Positions 31,736-41,347 of a stretch of 64,000 nt of DNA are shown here, one piece after another (the first letter of the stretch is position 1; each line of letters starts with the position of its first letter). The stretch comes from Actinomyces johnsonii (GTDB lineage Bacteria > Actinomycetota > Actinomycetes > Actinomycetales > Actinomycetaceae): positions 1 through 64,000 of the forward strand of contig NZ_VICB01000004.1 of the NCBI RefSeq assembly GCF_006546835.1, read 5' to 3'. The notes below the pieces were generated by a model. That model ran no database searches. It was not told where the DNA came from and was given only the letters and a program-made list of their open reading frames with translations. Made by a program: the position numbers and the translations under genes.

Positions 31736-34111
31736 CTACCTCTGATCGCCGGCCGCGTCGTCGACCGCCTCACCGAAGTCGGGGACGTCCTCGAGCGCCA
31801 GGGTTCCACTGTTCTGGCTGACCAGGGACACGGCGGGGCGCAGACCCAGCCACCACTGGTGGCGGGGGCGACGGTGGTCGCGGTCGAGGTCATCGTTCAT
31901 GCGGTCCAACGGGTGGTTGGAGACCTTGCCCCCCACTAGGCCCACGTAGGAGGCTGTCGGCTCGCCGCGCTTGAGGGCACCGGCCAGCAGATCCAGGGAG
32001 TAGGCGACGAGCTTGGTCGCCATGATCCGGTCGAAGGCCGTGGGGCTGCCGCCCTGCTGCTGGTGGCCCAGGATCGCCTCGCGCACGTCGTAGAGGTCCT
32101 TGCCCTCCTCGGCGAAGATGTGGGCCAGCACGTCGGTGGTGTAGTTGACGCTGGCCCGCTCGTTGCGGATCACCAGGTAGAGGCTGCGTCCTGAGCGGAA
32201 GGACTCCACCATCCGCTCGGAGTCGGCGGCCAGGCCTTTGAGCGTGATGCCCTCCTCGTTGAGGTAGACCTTCTCCGCGCCGGTGGCCAGACCGGACATC
32301 AGGGACAGGTAGCCGCACTTGCGGCCCATGACCTCGGCGACGAAGCAGCGGTGCGAGGCCGCCGCGGAGAGCTTGATGGAGTCCAGCGCCACCACCGCGT
32401 TGTTGAGGGCCGTGTCGGTGCCGATGCTCAGCTCAGAGCCGGGCAGGTTGTTGTCGATGGAGGCCGGCACGCACACGATCGGGATCTGGAAGGCGGGGTA
32501 GCGGTCCCGCTCGGTGACCAGGCGGTAGGCGCTCAGGTAGGCGTTGTAGCCGCCGATGACCAGCAGGGCGTCGATCTCATGGAGCTCGATGGCCCGCCCC
32601 AGGGCGTAGAGCTGCTCGATGGTGGGCACCTCGCGGCGCGTTCCCAGCTGGGCGCCGCCGTCGCCGACCCAGCCCTCGACGTCGGCCCAGGTCAGCTCGT
32701 GCACATCGCCGTCGAGTAGACCGGGGAAGCCGCCGTAGACTCCCAGCATCGTGAAGTCGTGGTCGATGCCCAGACGCACGGCCGCGCGCGCCGCCGTGTT
32801 CATCCCCGGGGCCAGGCCCCCGGCGTGGATGATGGCGACCCGCTTGGGGCGCGTGGTGGGTGAAGCCTGCGAGCCCGTGCCGGGGACGGGATCGACTGGC
32901 GGGGTGGACATGGTCTCGAACAGCTCGAGCATATTGCCGAAGCTGGCCCCGCGGGCCTGGATCGCCCCGAGGTAGTCATGGGCGGCCACGAGGTCCTTGA
33001 CGGCGCGGGTGGCCGCGATCTGCTCCATCATCGGCAGGTGGCGGATGCGGTTGTGGCGTTCGGCGATGATGGCAGGCTCGCTGCCCGGTTCCATCGACAC
33101 CACCTCGCGGGCGGCGGCGCAGCCCAGCAGCGTGGACATCCAGCGGTCGTAGGCGCTGGGGCGGCCACCGCGCTGGACGTGCCCCAGGATGGTGACGCGG
33201 GCGGCCTCGCCCAGCTTGTCGGCGATGACCTGGCGGACGTCGTCGGCGGTGATGCGGTTGCCCTCGCGGTCGGTGGCGCCCTCGGCGACGATCACCATGG
33301 ACTCGCGGCGCCCGGCCTCCCGGCCCGCCTTGAGCTTGGAGCACATGTCCTCCTCCCAGTCCTTGCCCGGGGGGAGCTCGGGGACCAGGACGTAGTCGCA
33401 GCCCCCGGCCACGGCCGCCATGAGGGCCAGGTAGCCGCAGTGGCGGCCCATGACCTCCACGACGAAGGTGCGCTGGTGGGAGGCGGCCGTTGAGGAGATG
33501 TCGTCGATGGCCTCCAGGATGCGGTGGAGGGCCGAGTCGGTGCCGATGGTCATGTCGGCGCCCACGAGGTCGTTATCGATGCTGCCCACCAGGCCGGTCA
33601 CCATGAGGACAGGGTGGGCGGCGGCCGTCTCTGCGCTGATGTCGCCGGTCGCGACGAGCTCCTCGAGCAGGGATGGCCAGTTCTTGCGGAACTCGTTGGT
33701 ACCGGTCAGGGACCCGTCGCCGCCGATGACCACGAGCCGGTCGATGCCGTGCTCCAGGAGGTTGCGGGCGGCTGCCAGCTGACCGGCGCGCTCGCGGAAC
33801 TCAGCCGAGCGGGCGGTGCCGATGATGGTGCCGCCGCGCTGGAGGATGGAGCCCACCGAGTCCCACTCCAGGGGGCGGATTCCGTCGCCGCCGGCCACGG
33901 CGCCGGCCCAGCCCTCCATGACCGCGTAGGGCCTGGCCCCCAGGCGGATGGCGGTGCGCACCACGGCCCGCACGGCCGCGTTCATGCCCTGGGCGTCGCC
34001 GCCGGAGGTGAGGACCCCGATGCGCAGGGGCTCGCCGTCCAGGCCGAGCAGCGGTCCGGCCGACGAGCCGGTGGGGGAGAGGGTGTTGTCTGAGGACATG
34101 ACGGCTGGCAT
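31736..34111 (-). CDS. pfkA: Tandem two-domain (eukaryote-like) 6-phosphofructokinase
   Basis: 791 residues, two PFK domains in one chain, about twice the usual bacterial 320. The N-half (30-400) keeps the ATP-site GGDGS (130-134), catalytic SIDND (177-181) and MGRHCGYLA. The C-half (from about 420) has HAGGLAPGMN, but GGDGS is replaced by GGYNAY and SIDND by SIDNN, so it is probably a regulatory site, as in animal and fungal PFK. Phrases such as NNLPGSELSIGTDTALN are very like the C-half of eukaryotic enzymes. It phosphorylates fructose-6-phosphate with ATP in glycolysis. AAGGAC lies 6 bases before the ATG. First gene of a minus-strand run. The extreme C-terminus (DRDHRRPRHQWWLGLRPAV onward) is an added tail. 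Confidence 0.93.
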   Translation of the reverse strand: MPAVMSSDNTLSPTGSSAGPLLGLDGEPLRIGVLTSGGDAQGMNAAVRAVVRTAIRLGARPYAVMEGWAGAVAGGDGIRPLEWDSVGSILQRGGTIIGTARSAEFRERAGQLAAARNLLEHGIDRLVVIGGDGSLTGTNEFRKNWPSLLEELVATGDISAETAAAHPVLMVTGLVGSIDNDLVGADMTIGTDSALHRILEAIDDISSTAASHQRTFVVEVMGRHCGYLALMAAVAGGCDYVLVPELPPGKDWEEDMCSKLKAGREAGRRESMVIVAEGATDREGNRITADDVRQVIADKLGEAARVTILGHVQRGGRPSAYDRWMSTLLGCAAAREVVSMEPGSEPAIIAERHNRIRHLPMMEQIAATRAVKDLVAAHDYLGAIQARGASFGNMLELFETMSTPPVDPVPGTGSQASPTTRPKRVAIIHAGGLAPGMNTAARAAVRLGIDHDFTMLGVYGGFPGLLDGDVHELTWADVEGWVGDGGAQLGTRREVPTIEQLYALGRAIELHEIDALLVIGGYNAYLSAYRLVTERDRYPAFQIPIVCVPASIDNNLPGSELSIGTDTALNNAVVALDSIKLSAAASHRCFVAEVMGRKCGYLSLMSGLATGAEKVYLNEEGITLKGLAADSERMVESFRSGRSLYLVIRNERASVNYTTDVLAHIFAEEGKDLYDVREAILGHQQQGGSPTAFDRIMATKLVAYSLDLLAGALKRGEPTASYVGLVGGKVSNHPLDRMNDDLDRDHRRPRHQWWLGLRPAVSLVSQNSGTLALEDVPDFGEAVDDAAGDQR

Positions 34112-34296
34112 GTGGGGTCCTTCCCTGGGGTCGCCGGTGGGCCTGGCTCCCGGCGTCGGCCGGGAGGACGTCGGTCCTTATTGTTGCTGGTGAGCGCCGC
34201 CACGTCATCCGCCTGTGGTCCCAGAAGCGTTTCCTGGCCGCGGCATCCACGCACTCGCCGGTTCCCGGTGAACCTCCAGGAGGAGGGGAGCGATGT

Positions 34297-34325
34297 TGTC
34301 CCCCTGCTTTGGGAGCAGGGGGACA
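34297..34325 (-). terminator. Perfect hairpin after the 46-residue membrane protein gene
   Basis: TGTCCCCCTGCT and AGCAGGGGGACA (12-base perfect arms) flank a 5-base loop. It lies 21 bases past the stop of the small minus-strand gene and could serve as its terminator. No T-run. Confidence 0.6.
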
Positions 34326-34346
34326 GCAGGTCCACGGACCAGGGAT

Positions 34347-34487
34347 CTACCTGTCTCGGCGAGCGTGGAACCTGCGGGCCTCGGCGTCGAGGGTGCGCTT
34401 GCGTCGTCGGCCCCACTGCCTGCCGCTCCAGAGGCCGAGGAGCACCATGGCGCCGACCAGAGCACTCGTGGCCGTGAGTGCGGGCAT
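34347..34487 (-). CDS. Small single-span membrane protein, 46 residues
   Basis: The ATG (first base 34487) has GGAGA 5 bases upstream and opens 46 codons with strong G/C third positions. The product is a short N-terminus, one hydrophobic segment (LTATSALVGAMVLLGLW), then a basic cytoplasmic tail (GRQWGRRRKRTLDAEARRFH). This is the layout of small bitopic membrane proteins of unknown or regulatory role. A perfect hairpin follows the stop. No family is recognised. Confidence 0.55.
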   Translation of the reverse strand: MPALTATSALVGAMVLLGLWSGRQWGRRRKRTLDAEARRFHARRDR

Positions 34488-34561
34488 GACCGTCTCCCTT
34501 CTCGAGTCCTCTCCTCGTATCAATCCATGATAATTCGCGTGGTGGCGAGCAGCTCAGGATT

Positions 34562-34666
34562 GGGAACGTACTTCGTGATCGGGAAATGCGTTTCCCCGCA
34601 GACGACTGGGGTCTGTCCTCAGTCATCTGCGGGAGAATTCAGTCCTCGTGGGGAAAGTACGTTCTC
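34562..34666. repeat. Palindromic repeat element, copy 1
   Basis: Outer arms GGGAACGTACTT and AAGTACGTTCTC and inner arms CCGCAGACGACTG and CAGTCATCTGCGG (one mismatch) allow one long cruciform of about 105 bases. A 32-base block at 34617-34648 matches, in reverse complement, 38358-38389 of copy 2 with two differences. The rest of the gene-free stretch 34488-34868 shows only a TAGGCT -10-like box at 34789-34794, perhaps the sucC promoter. Confidence 0.75.
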
Positions 34667-34788
34667 GACGGTGCTCGTGGCCGGCGGAGGCCCCGGCGCG
34701 CACGCTCCGCCGTGAGACGCCGCGCCCGTCTCCTCATGAGACGCTGCCTCGCCCCCGTGTCCGACCTCCTCGCGAGGCACCGGGACGT

Positions 34789-34794
34789 TAGGCT
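34789..34794 (+). promoter_or_regulatory. -10 box TAGGCT, probable sucCD promoter
   Basis: TAGGCT followed by CAATACCGG lies 74 bases before the sucC ATG. A -35 is not clear. Confidence 0.35.
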
Positions 34795-34868
34795 CAATAC
34801 CGGTGCCCGCCCGGCCGACGCCGGCCCGCGCCCTCAAGCCATCCACATGCCCCGAGAGGATCAGCTGC

Positions 34869-36074
34869 ATGGATCTCTACGAGTACCAGGCCAGGAACCT
34901 GTTCCGCCAGCACGGCGTCCCCGTGCTCGCCGGCGCCGTGGCCACGACCCCCGAGGAGGCGCGCAGCGCCGCGCAGTCCCTCCTGGAGGCGGGCAGCGAG
35001 CTAGTGGTCGTCAAGGCCCAGGTCAAGACCGGTGGCCGCGGCAAGGCCGGCGGCGTCAAGCTCGCCCGCACCGCCGCCGAGGCCGAGGCCCGCGCCCGCG
35101 ACATCCTGGGCATGGACATCAAAGGCCACACCGTGCGCGCCGTCCTCATCTCCGACGGCGTCGACATCGAGGCCGAGTACTACTTCTCCATCCTCCTGGA
35201 CCGCGCCGAGCGCCAGTACCTGGCCATGTGCTCGCGCGAGGGCGGCATGGACATCGAGACCCTCGCCGCCGAGCGCCCCGAGGCCCTGGCCCGCGTCGGC
35301 ATCGACCCGCTCGAGGGCATCACCCCCGCCGTCGCCCACCGGATCGTTCAGGCCGCAGGCTTCGAGGCGGGGACACTGGCCGACGACGTCGCCGCCGTCA
35401 TCGAGCGCCTCTGGGAGGTCTTCACCGCCGAGGACGCCACCCTCGTGGAGGTTAACCCCTTGGTCAAAGCCGCCGACGGCCGCATCATCGCCCTGGACGG
35501 CAAGGTCACCCTCGACGACAACTCCCGCTTCCGCCACCCCGCCCACGCCGAGCTCGTCGACTCCGCCGCCACCGACCCCCTGGAGGCCCGCGCCCGCGAG
35601 GCCGGCCTCAACTACGTGCGCCTCGAGGGCCAGGTCGGGGTCCTGGGCAACGGCGCAGGTCTGGTCATGTCCACCCTCGACGTCGTCGCCGGCGCCGGCG
35701 AGCGCCACGGCGGCATGAAGCCCGCCAACTTCCTCGACCTGGGAGGCGGGTCATCGGCCGAGGTCATGGCCACCGGCCTGGAAGTCGTGGCCTCCGACCC
35801 CCAGGTGCGCGCCATCCTCGTCAACGTCTTCGGCGGCATCACCTCCTGCGACACCGTCGCCCAGGGCATCGTGGCCGCCGTTGAGGCCCTGGGCGGGCTG
35901 CCCAAGCCCGTCGTCGTGCGTCTGGACGGCAACAACGCCGAGACCGGTCGCGCCATCCTGGCCGAGGCCGCCATCGAGGGCGTCACCGTCGTCGACACCA
36001 TGGACGGGGCCGCCGACGTCGTCACCGCCATCGCCGAGCAGATCAGCGGGCAGACCGCTTCCAAGGAGGCCTGA
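34869..36074 (+). CDS. sucC: Succinyl-CoA synthetase (ADP-forming) beta subunit
   Basis: 401 residues from the ATG at 34869, with GAGAGGA 8 bases upstream; the longer frame before it is not conserved. [19 protein letters not shown] opens the ATP-grasp domain. [20 protein letters not shown] is the nucleotide-binding region, and [30 protein letters not shown] is the segment facing the alpha-subunit phosphohistidine (quoted in part: [10 protein letters not shown]). With SucD it interconverts succinyl-CoA and succinate with substrate-level phosphorylation. sucD starts 3 bases after the stop. Confidence 0.95.
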   Translation: MDLYEYQARNLFRQHGVPVLAGAVATTPEEARSAAQSLLEAGSELVVVKAQVKTGGRGKAGGVKLARTAAEAEARARDILGMDIKGHTVRAVLISDGVDIEAEYYFSILLDRAERQYLAMCSREGGMDIETLAAERPEALARVGIDPLEGITPAVAHRIVQAAGFEAGTLADDVAAVIERLWEVFTAEDATLVEVNPLVKAADGRIIALDGKVTLDDNSRFRHPAHAELVDSAATDPLEARAREAGLNYVRLEGQVGVLGNGAGLVMSTLDVVAGAGERHGGMKPANFLDLGGGSSAEVMATGLEVVASDPQVRAILVNVFGGITSCDTVAQGIVAAVEALGGLPKPVVVRLDGNNAETGRAILAEAAIEGVTVVDTMDGAADVVTAIAEQISGQTASKEA

Positions 36075-36077
36075 GAC

Positions 36078-37019
36078 ATGAGCATCTTCCTGACCGAGAC
36101 CGACCGCGTCATCGTCCAGGGCATGACCGGCTCCGAGGGCCGCAAGCACACCACCCGTATGCTCTCGGCCGGCACCAAGGTCGTCGCCGGCGTCAATCCC
36201 CGCAAGGCCGGCACCGCCGTCGCCTTCGACGTCGCCCCCATCGGCCCCGGCGCCGGCGAGGTTCAGGCCGGAACCGTTGAGGTCCCCGTCTACGGCACCG
36301 TCGCCGAGGCCAGGCAGGTCACCGGCGCCGAGGTCAGTGCCGTCTTCGTCCCGCCGGCCTTCGCCAAGGGCGCCGTCGTCGAGGCCGTCGACGCCGGGGT
36401 GCGCCTCGTCGTCGTCATCACCGAGGGCATCCCGGTGGCCGACGCGACCTGGATGCGCGCCTACGCGGCCGAGCATGGTGTCCAGATCATCGGCCCCAAC
36501 TGTCCGGGCATCATCTCCCCGGCCCGCTCCAACGTGGGCATCACCCCGCCCGACATCACCGGTCCCGGTCCCCTGGGACTGGTCTCTAAGTCCGGCACCC
36601 TCACCTACCAGCTCATGCACGAGCTGTCCGACCTGGGCTTCACCACCTGCATCGGCATCGGCGGGGACCCGGTGGTCGGCACCACCCACATCGATGCTCT
36701 GGCCGCCTTCGAGGCCGACCCCGACACCCGCCTGGTGGTCATGATCGGCGAGATCGGGGGCGACGCCGAAGAGCGCGCTGCCGCTTACATCCGCGAGCAT
36801 ATGACCAAGCCGGTGGTCGCCTACGTCGCCGGCTTTACCGCCCCCGAGGGGCGCACCATGGGCCACGCCGGGGCTATCGTCTCTGGATCGTCGGGCACCG
36901 CCGAGGCCAAGAAGACCGCCCTGGAGGCCGCCGGCGTCCGGGTGGGGCGCACTCCCAGTCAGACCGCCGAGATTGCCCGCGAGCTCTACCGCCGGCTGGC
37001 CGGCGAGGTGGGAGCTTGA
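36078..37019 (+). CDS. sucD: Succinyl-CoA synthetase alpha subunit
   Basis: 313 residues. [20 protein letters not shown] is the CoA-binding Rossmann start, and the phosphorylated His is in GHAGAIVSG (H263). [10 protein letters not shown] and [11 protein letters not shown] are standard. It is slightly longer than the E. coli protein (289). Its stop overlaps the TTG start of the DUF6350 gene (TTGA), so translation is coupled. Confidence 0.95.
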   Translation: MSIFLTETDRVIVQGMTGSEGRKHTTRMLSAGTKVVAGVNPRKAGTAVAFDVAPIGPGAGEVQAGTVEVPVYGTVAEARQVTGAEVSAVFVPPAFAKGAVVEAVDAGVRLVVVITEGIPVADATWMRAYAAEHGVQIIGPNCPGIISPARSNVGITPPDITGPGPLGLVSKSGTLTYQLMHELSDLGFTTCIGIGGDPVVGTTHIDALAAFEADPDTRLVVMIGEIGGDAEERAAAYIREHMTKPVVAYVAGFTAPEGRTMGHAGAIVSGSSGTAEAKKTALEAAGVRVGRTPSQTAEIARELYRRLAGEVGA

Positions 37020-38269
37020 GCCCGGCCCGGTCACGAGTCGCCGGCCTGACGTCCTGGACCCTGTGGTCCCTGCGCGTGGGGATCGAATCGGTCGGCCTGA
37101 GCTGGCTGATGGTGGTGCTGCTGACGGTCGCCGTGTCCATGGCGAGCTCCAGCCTCAGCGCTGCGGCCGCCCTGAGCGCCGGCGAGGCCGTGCGCGCCGG
37201 TACGGCCCTGTGGAGCCTCGGCTTCGGGGGGATGGTCACCTCCTCCTCCGCCGACCAGGGAACCCTCAGCCTGCCGCTGCTGGGACTGACCCTGGTGCAG
37301 GTGGGCTGGACCTGGAACTGCGTGCGGCGCGCCCGTCCCACTCGTCCGGCGGCAGGGGCGGCCATCGTCATCGCCGCGGCCGCCGTCGCGATCCTGGTCT
37401 GCCTGACCGGCCCCAAGGGGCCCAGCGCCTGGCCGGCGGTCGGCGGAATCGCCGCGATCACGTGCGCCGTCGTCGCCGTCCAGCTTCAGCGCGCCGGCAA
37501 CGGCTGGTCTGCCCTGACCCGGTGGTGGGACCGTCGCCCCCTTTGGGCGGCTCCGGCCCTGTCGCTGGCCTACGGCGCCGCGCGGGCCCTGGCGCTGCTG
37601 AGTCTCCTGGTGGTGGCCGCGGCCGCTTTCAAGGGAGCCGGCCGGGTCTCGGTCCTGCACGACGCCCTTGCCGGCGGCGGGTTCATCGCGATGGCCGGCC
37701 TCGTCCTGCTCCAGATCGCCTGGGTGCCGACCATGCTCATCTGGGCCTGCTCATGGCTCATCGGCGCCGGCTTCTCCGTAGGGTCGGGGACGGTGTTCGC
37801 CCCCGACCGCGTGGTGGCCGGTCCCGCGCCCGCCTTGCCGTTGCTGGGACTGCTGCCAGCGGCGCCGCTGAGCACCGCGGGCCTATGGCTCCCACTCGTG
37901 GTGACGGTCGGCGCCATGGTGGCCGCCTGGAGACGTCGGGCGGTCCTCAACTCCCTGCGGGTGCGCCATGCCGTCAGCGCCGCCGGGGCCGCCGCCCTCC
38001 TCGTGGCCGCCGGCGTGGGGCTGTTGTGCCTGGCCGCCTCCGGCTCCGTGGGGCCGGGCCGGATGACCGACGTCGGCCCCCAGGTCCTCTACACCGTGAT
38101 CCTCGTCTTCGTCGAGGTCGGAGTCGGCCTGGCCGCCATGGCGATCCTGGCCCACCCCTATACGTGCACCTGGGCCAGGGGCGCCCTGCCCGAGTCGATC
38201 CTGCCGGCGACCGACCGGCGTCGAGATGCGGACGAGGACGACGTCGAAGAGCAGGACGGCGAGGCGTAG
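37016..38269 (+). CDS. DUF6350 / PerM-like membrane protein
   Basis: 417 residues with about ten membrane segments and an acidic cytoplasmic tail ([14 protein letters not shown]). The TTG start at 37016 overlaps the sucD stop by four bases. A polytopic protein directly after sucCD and before purN/purH is the conserved position of PerM (Rv0955 in Mycobacterium tuberculosis), which supports cell division and persistence; the order here fits, and the hydrophobic profile agrees. The assignment rests on synteny plus topology more than on motifs. Confidence 0.75.
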   Translation: MSPARSRVAGLTSWTLWSLRVGIESVGLSWLMVVLLTVAVSMASSSLSAAAALSAGEAVRAGTALWSLGFGGMVTSSSADQGTLSLPLLGLTLVQVGWTWNCVRRARPTRPAAGAAIVIAAAAVAILVCLTGPKGPSAWPAVGGIAAITCAVVAVQLQRAGNGWSALTRWWDRRPLWAAPALSLAYGAARALALLSLLVVAAAAFKGAGRVSVLHDALAGGGFIAMAGLVLLQIAWVPTMLIWACSWLIGAGFSVGSGTVFAPDRVVAGPAPALPLLGLLPAAPLSTAGLWLPLVVTVGAMVAAWRRRAVLNSLRVRHAVSAAGAAALLVAAGVGLLCLAASGSVGPGRMTDVGPQVLYTVILVFVEVGVGLAAMAILAHPYTCTWARGALPESILPATDRRRDADEDDVEEQDGEA

Positions 38270-38335
38270 GGCCGGTGCTCCCCTCGGAGGGTTGCTACGG
38301 CCCGCGCAGGGCGGGAGACGGCGGCGCACCGTGCT

Positions 38336-38448
38336 GATCGGGAACGTACCTTTCGATCGAGGACTGAGTTCTCCCGCAGACGACTGAGGGTGGACGTCAG
38401 TGGTTTGCGGGATGGGTACGTTCTCGATGGAGAACGCAGTTCCCGATC
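38336..38448. repeat. Palindromic repeat element, copy 2
   Basis: A nested palindrome: ends GATCGGGAAC (38336-38345) and GTTCCCGATC (38439-38448) are perfect inverted repeats; then GGGAACGTACC and GGGTACGTTCTC (38340-38425); then CCCGCAGACGACTGA and TCAGTGGTTTGCGGG with two mismatches. It is in the opposite orientation to copy 1. The remaining gene-free bases between 38270 and 38591 hold nothing I recognise. Confidence 0.75.
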
Positions 38449-38591
38449 CGCTTGGCCGGCCGCCCCGCTCTGCGGTCGAGGCCAGCCAGGATCACCACGG
38501 TCCCTGTCAGGTTCTGCGGGCTCGCGTCACCAACCGCGTGGCGCCCACAGCGCCCACTGGTGTGGACTCTGAGCATGCAGAACTGTTCGAG

Positions 38592-41087
38592 TCAGCGGGC
38601 CGGGGCATCGGCACTGCTCAGGGCGCCGATCGCCGTGTCCACGGCCTTGATGAGCTCAGGCGTCACCGCGAGGGGCGCCGACCCGGCCCGGTAGGTCATC
38701 CCGGGAATGGGGGTGTACAGGACATTCGCCTCCATGCCCGCGCGGCCCTCCTTGAGGGCCTGCCACAGGTCGGGGGACTCGTGGAAGAATCGCGTGACGC
38801 GCTCGTCGGAGGCCATCTGCTCCAGGACGTTATCGGCCGACTTGTGTGCCGCCCGGCCCGGCAGCCTGCGGGGAGGAATGTCGGTCTCGTCGTCATCATC
38901 GATGGTGGGGGCGGCCCCCTGGTACTCGACGACGACCAGCTGAGCCCCGCCGGAGGAAAGTCCCAGAGCGTGGACCGGGCTGTCGACGGGACGCTGGTCG
39001 ATGGCACTGCCCCGGAAGGCGTCGGTGATTCGCAGCCCCTCTAGGATGGCGAACTGCTCGCCGTTACCGGTGTTGAGGCGGCGCGTCAGGTCCAGGATCT
39101 CGGCCTGCTGCTCCGACACTGAGGCGGCCAGATCGCGCATCTCGCCGACGACCTGGGAGTCGGCCCCGGAGTCGGCCAGATCGGCGACGGTCTCATCGAT
39201 CCGGTTGGGCTCCAGGGCCTCGGCGCCGACGACGCCCAGGGACTCGGCGAGGTTCCGAAGACGCGCGATGTCGGCCTCGACCGCCACCTGCCGCTTGGTG
39301 CGCGCCGTGAACAACTCTTGGCTCTCGGAGAAGCTCTCAGCACCCCGGATCCGCCGGTTGACCGAGAGCTCGGCGGCCAGGTCAGTACCGCCCCCGGCGG
39401 GACTCGCACTCAGAGCCGAGCGAGGCATGTAGGTCATGGCGAAGTCCAGCAGGGCCAAGCACGCCTGCCCCGGCGTGAGAGTGCCTAGGTGACGTAAGAG
39501 GCTGCTCGACGACGGCGCTGTGCTGATGCGACGCCCCGGCGCCCCCAGCGTCAAGACGAGGGACAGGCTCATAGCCACCGCGGTCAGCGCACCGATCGCG
39601 TAGAGGAGCCCCTGGGTGCCGCTCAACCCGCTCCACCACTGGGAGAACAGGCGTGGCAGAGCGGAGAGGAACAGGTCGTCCTCGGTCTCCTTGAGTTCGG
39701 GGGCGAGCTGCCAGACGGTGCGCACCTCGTACATGCAGCACAGGAGGAACAGCACGACACTGACCACCAGGATCCCCAGGCGGAAGCCCTGGCGGGCATT
39801 AGGCTCAGCACCCGGCGTCGTGGCCTCCATGGCGTCGGCCCGCACGCCGCGCACCTGCTCGGCAGTCGCCCGACCCGCCCGCATGGCGTAGAGGCGCCCC
39901 TGGCGTAGGTCCCCGTAGGCGCCCCAGGTGACGGCCAGGTCGCCCCAGGTGAAGTTCGCCAGCGCCACCACCGAGACGATGAGAGCGCGCACGAATGGCG
40001 GCGCTTCAGTGAGGTTGGGGTAGCGGGGTGCCGGCGCCCCGGCCACCGTCCAGCCGTGCACGCCCGCGTAGGCGCGGCGGTGGGCGTCCAGGAGTAGGCA
40101 GGCGGCCATGAGAATGACGGACAAAGGGATAGCGCTCAGGCCTTCGCCATTGACCCGCCACAGGAACATGAGCAGCGCCGGGAAGCCGCCACCGGAGTCA
40201 CTGTGGCCGAGCTGCTGGGCGATCCTGGCGATGTAGGTGGCGTGGTCGCTCACCGACTGCAGGATGACCACCGCCGGCAGGATCCAGGCCACGATCCGCA
40301 GCCACACGAGGTTCCTGGCCCCCTCGAAGGCCGGTGAGTCCTTGAGGCGCCACAGCGTGATCGCCAGGGCCACCGCCATCGTGATGTTGGCGGTGCTCAC
40401 CTGATTGCTGACCGCCAGGACATTGCTGTCCTCCTGGGTCATCGACCCTGAGGTCCATGGATTGAAGGAGAAGGGCAGCCGCCCGTTGCCCAGGTTCGAG
40501 GCGAGCATGCTGCTCTCCCCAAGGGCCCGGATACCGTCCTTGACAGCCGTCAGGCCGGCGCCGGCGGCGAAACCGAGCAGGGCCCAGTCGGAGGCCGCCA
40601 GACGGCGCATCCGGCCCGGTGCCAGGAACACCACGAGGACCAGGGGCACCAGGGGGCTGAGCACGTCCAGGGCAATAGTCAGAGCGATGCTCATCCCGTT
40701 GCCCATGACGGACAGTCCCGCGCCGGTGCGCACGGAGCTCATGATCATGGCCACGATGAGCGACCAGACGGCGCCGACGCCGTACATAATCACCACCGAG
40801 CGCCAGCTGATGGTCCGCGTGCGCGCGAGCAGGGCCACCACCATGAGGCAGATGGCCATGAACGCCGCCGGGACGGCGGCATAAGCCAATCGCGGAACGA
40901 TGAACAGGGCGGCGACGAGCAACGGGATCATGATGGCGTAGGCTCCGCGCATCACCAGGCTCAAAGCGCTGGACAGCCCCGAATGGCGGCTCCACCAGCG
41001 CCGGTAGGCGGAGGCGGCCTCCTGCCACCGCTCGGAAGGAACCCCGCGGTATACCGGTGTCGCTGCGATGTTGATGGGCGCAGTCAT
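38592..41087 (-). CDS. Large multispanning membrane protein with a C-terminal soluble domain, unknown function
   Basis: 831 residues. Residues about 45-420 hold around ten hydrophobic segments, starting RGAYAIMIPLLVAALFIVP, and a further pair follows at about 420-520 (LGILVVSVVLFLLCCMYEV; GLLYAIGALTAVAMSLSLV). The last 300 residues are soluble: a charged helical stretch with coiled-coil character (AVEADIARLRNLAESLGVVG), then GNGEQFAILEGLRI, a beta-like LVVVEYQG, an Asp-rich turn (IDDDDETD) and helices ending LWQALKEGRAGMEANVLYTP. The order resembles, at pattern level only, degenerate restriction-endonuclease-like domains. I know no matching family. It interrupts the usual perM-pur order on the opposite strand, next to repeat copy 2. 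No ribosome site is evident at the ATG. Confidence 0.8.
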   Translation of the reverse strand: MTAPINIAATPVYRGVPSERWQEAASAYRRWWSRHSGLSSALSLVMRGAYAIMIPLLVAALFIVPRLAYAAVPAAFMAICLMVVALLARTRTISWRSVVIMYGVGAVWSLIVAMIMSSVRTGAGLSVMGNGMSIALTIALDVLSPLVPLVLVVFLAPGRMRRLAASDWALLGFAAGAGLTAVKDGIRALGESSMLASNLGNGRLPFSFNPWTSGSMTQEDSNVLAVSNQVSTANITMAVALAITLWRLKDSPAFEGARNLVWLRIVAWILPAVVILQSVSDHATYIARIAQQLGHSDSGGGFPALLMFLWRVNGEGLSAIPLSVILMAACLLLDAHRRAYAGVHGWTVAGAPAPRYPNLTEAPPFVRALIVSVVALANFTWGDLAVTWGAYGDLRQGRLYAMRAGRATAEQVRGVRADAMEATTPGAEPNARQGFRLGILVVSVVLFLLCCMYEVRTVWQLAPELKETEDDLFLSALPRLFSQWWSGLSGTQGLLYAIGALTAVAMSLSLVLTLGAPGRRISTAPSSSSLLRHLGTLTPGQACLALLDFAMTYMPRSALSASPAGGGTDLAAELSVNRRIRGAESFSESQELFTARTKRQVAVEADIARLRNLAESLGVVGAEALEPNRIDETVADLADSGADSQVVGEMRDLAASVSEQQAEILDLTRRLNTGNGEQFAILEGLRITDAFRGSAIDQRPVDSPVHALGLSSGGAQLVVVEYQGAAPTIDDDDETDIPPRRLPGRAAHKSADNVLEQMASDERVTRFFHESPDLWQALKEGRAGMEANVLYTPIPGMTYRAGSAPLAVTPELIKAVDTAIGALSSADAPAR

Positions 41088-41228
41088 GCTGTGGACTGTA
41101 TGCCGTATCTAAAGCCGCCCGCAAGGAAACAGGCCGTTCGGTCGGCCGATTCGCCAGCAGCGACGTCTCCGATGAAGACAGGATGACAGAACCGTGCCGG
41201 CGCTGGTGGCCTGAGCGCCACCACTCGA

Positions 41229-41234
41229 TAGGAT
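41229..41234 (+). promoter_or_regulatory. -10 box TAGGAT, probable purH promoter
   Basis: TAGGAT lies 113 bases before the purH ATG, leaving a leader of about 105 bases. A small hairpin (GGTGGC/GCCACC) is just upstream. Confidence 0.35.
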
Positions 41235-41347
41235 GGTCCCGGCCGTGACTGGCGAGGGTGGGGCACCACCGGGGAGCGGCCGAGGCCGTCCACGAACGGG
41301 ACGTCGCCCGCCTGGGCGTCCCGCCCCCACGTTGCAGCAGGAGCGCC

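Noticed and set aside
30179..31939. 586-codon plus-strand open frame opposite the CPBP and ClC genes
   Set aside because: Runs across two real minus-strand genes and has shadow composition.
34562..38448. Composite transposon carrying sucCD
   Set aside because: No transposase and no visible target duplication; sucCD-perM is a conserved housekeeping cluster with native codon use.
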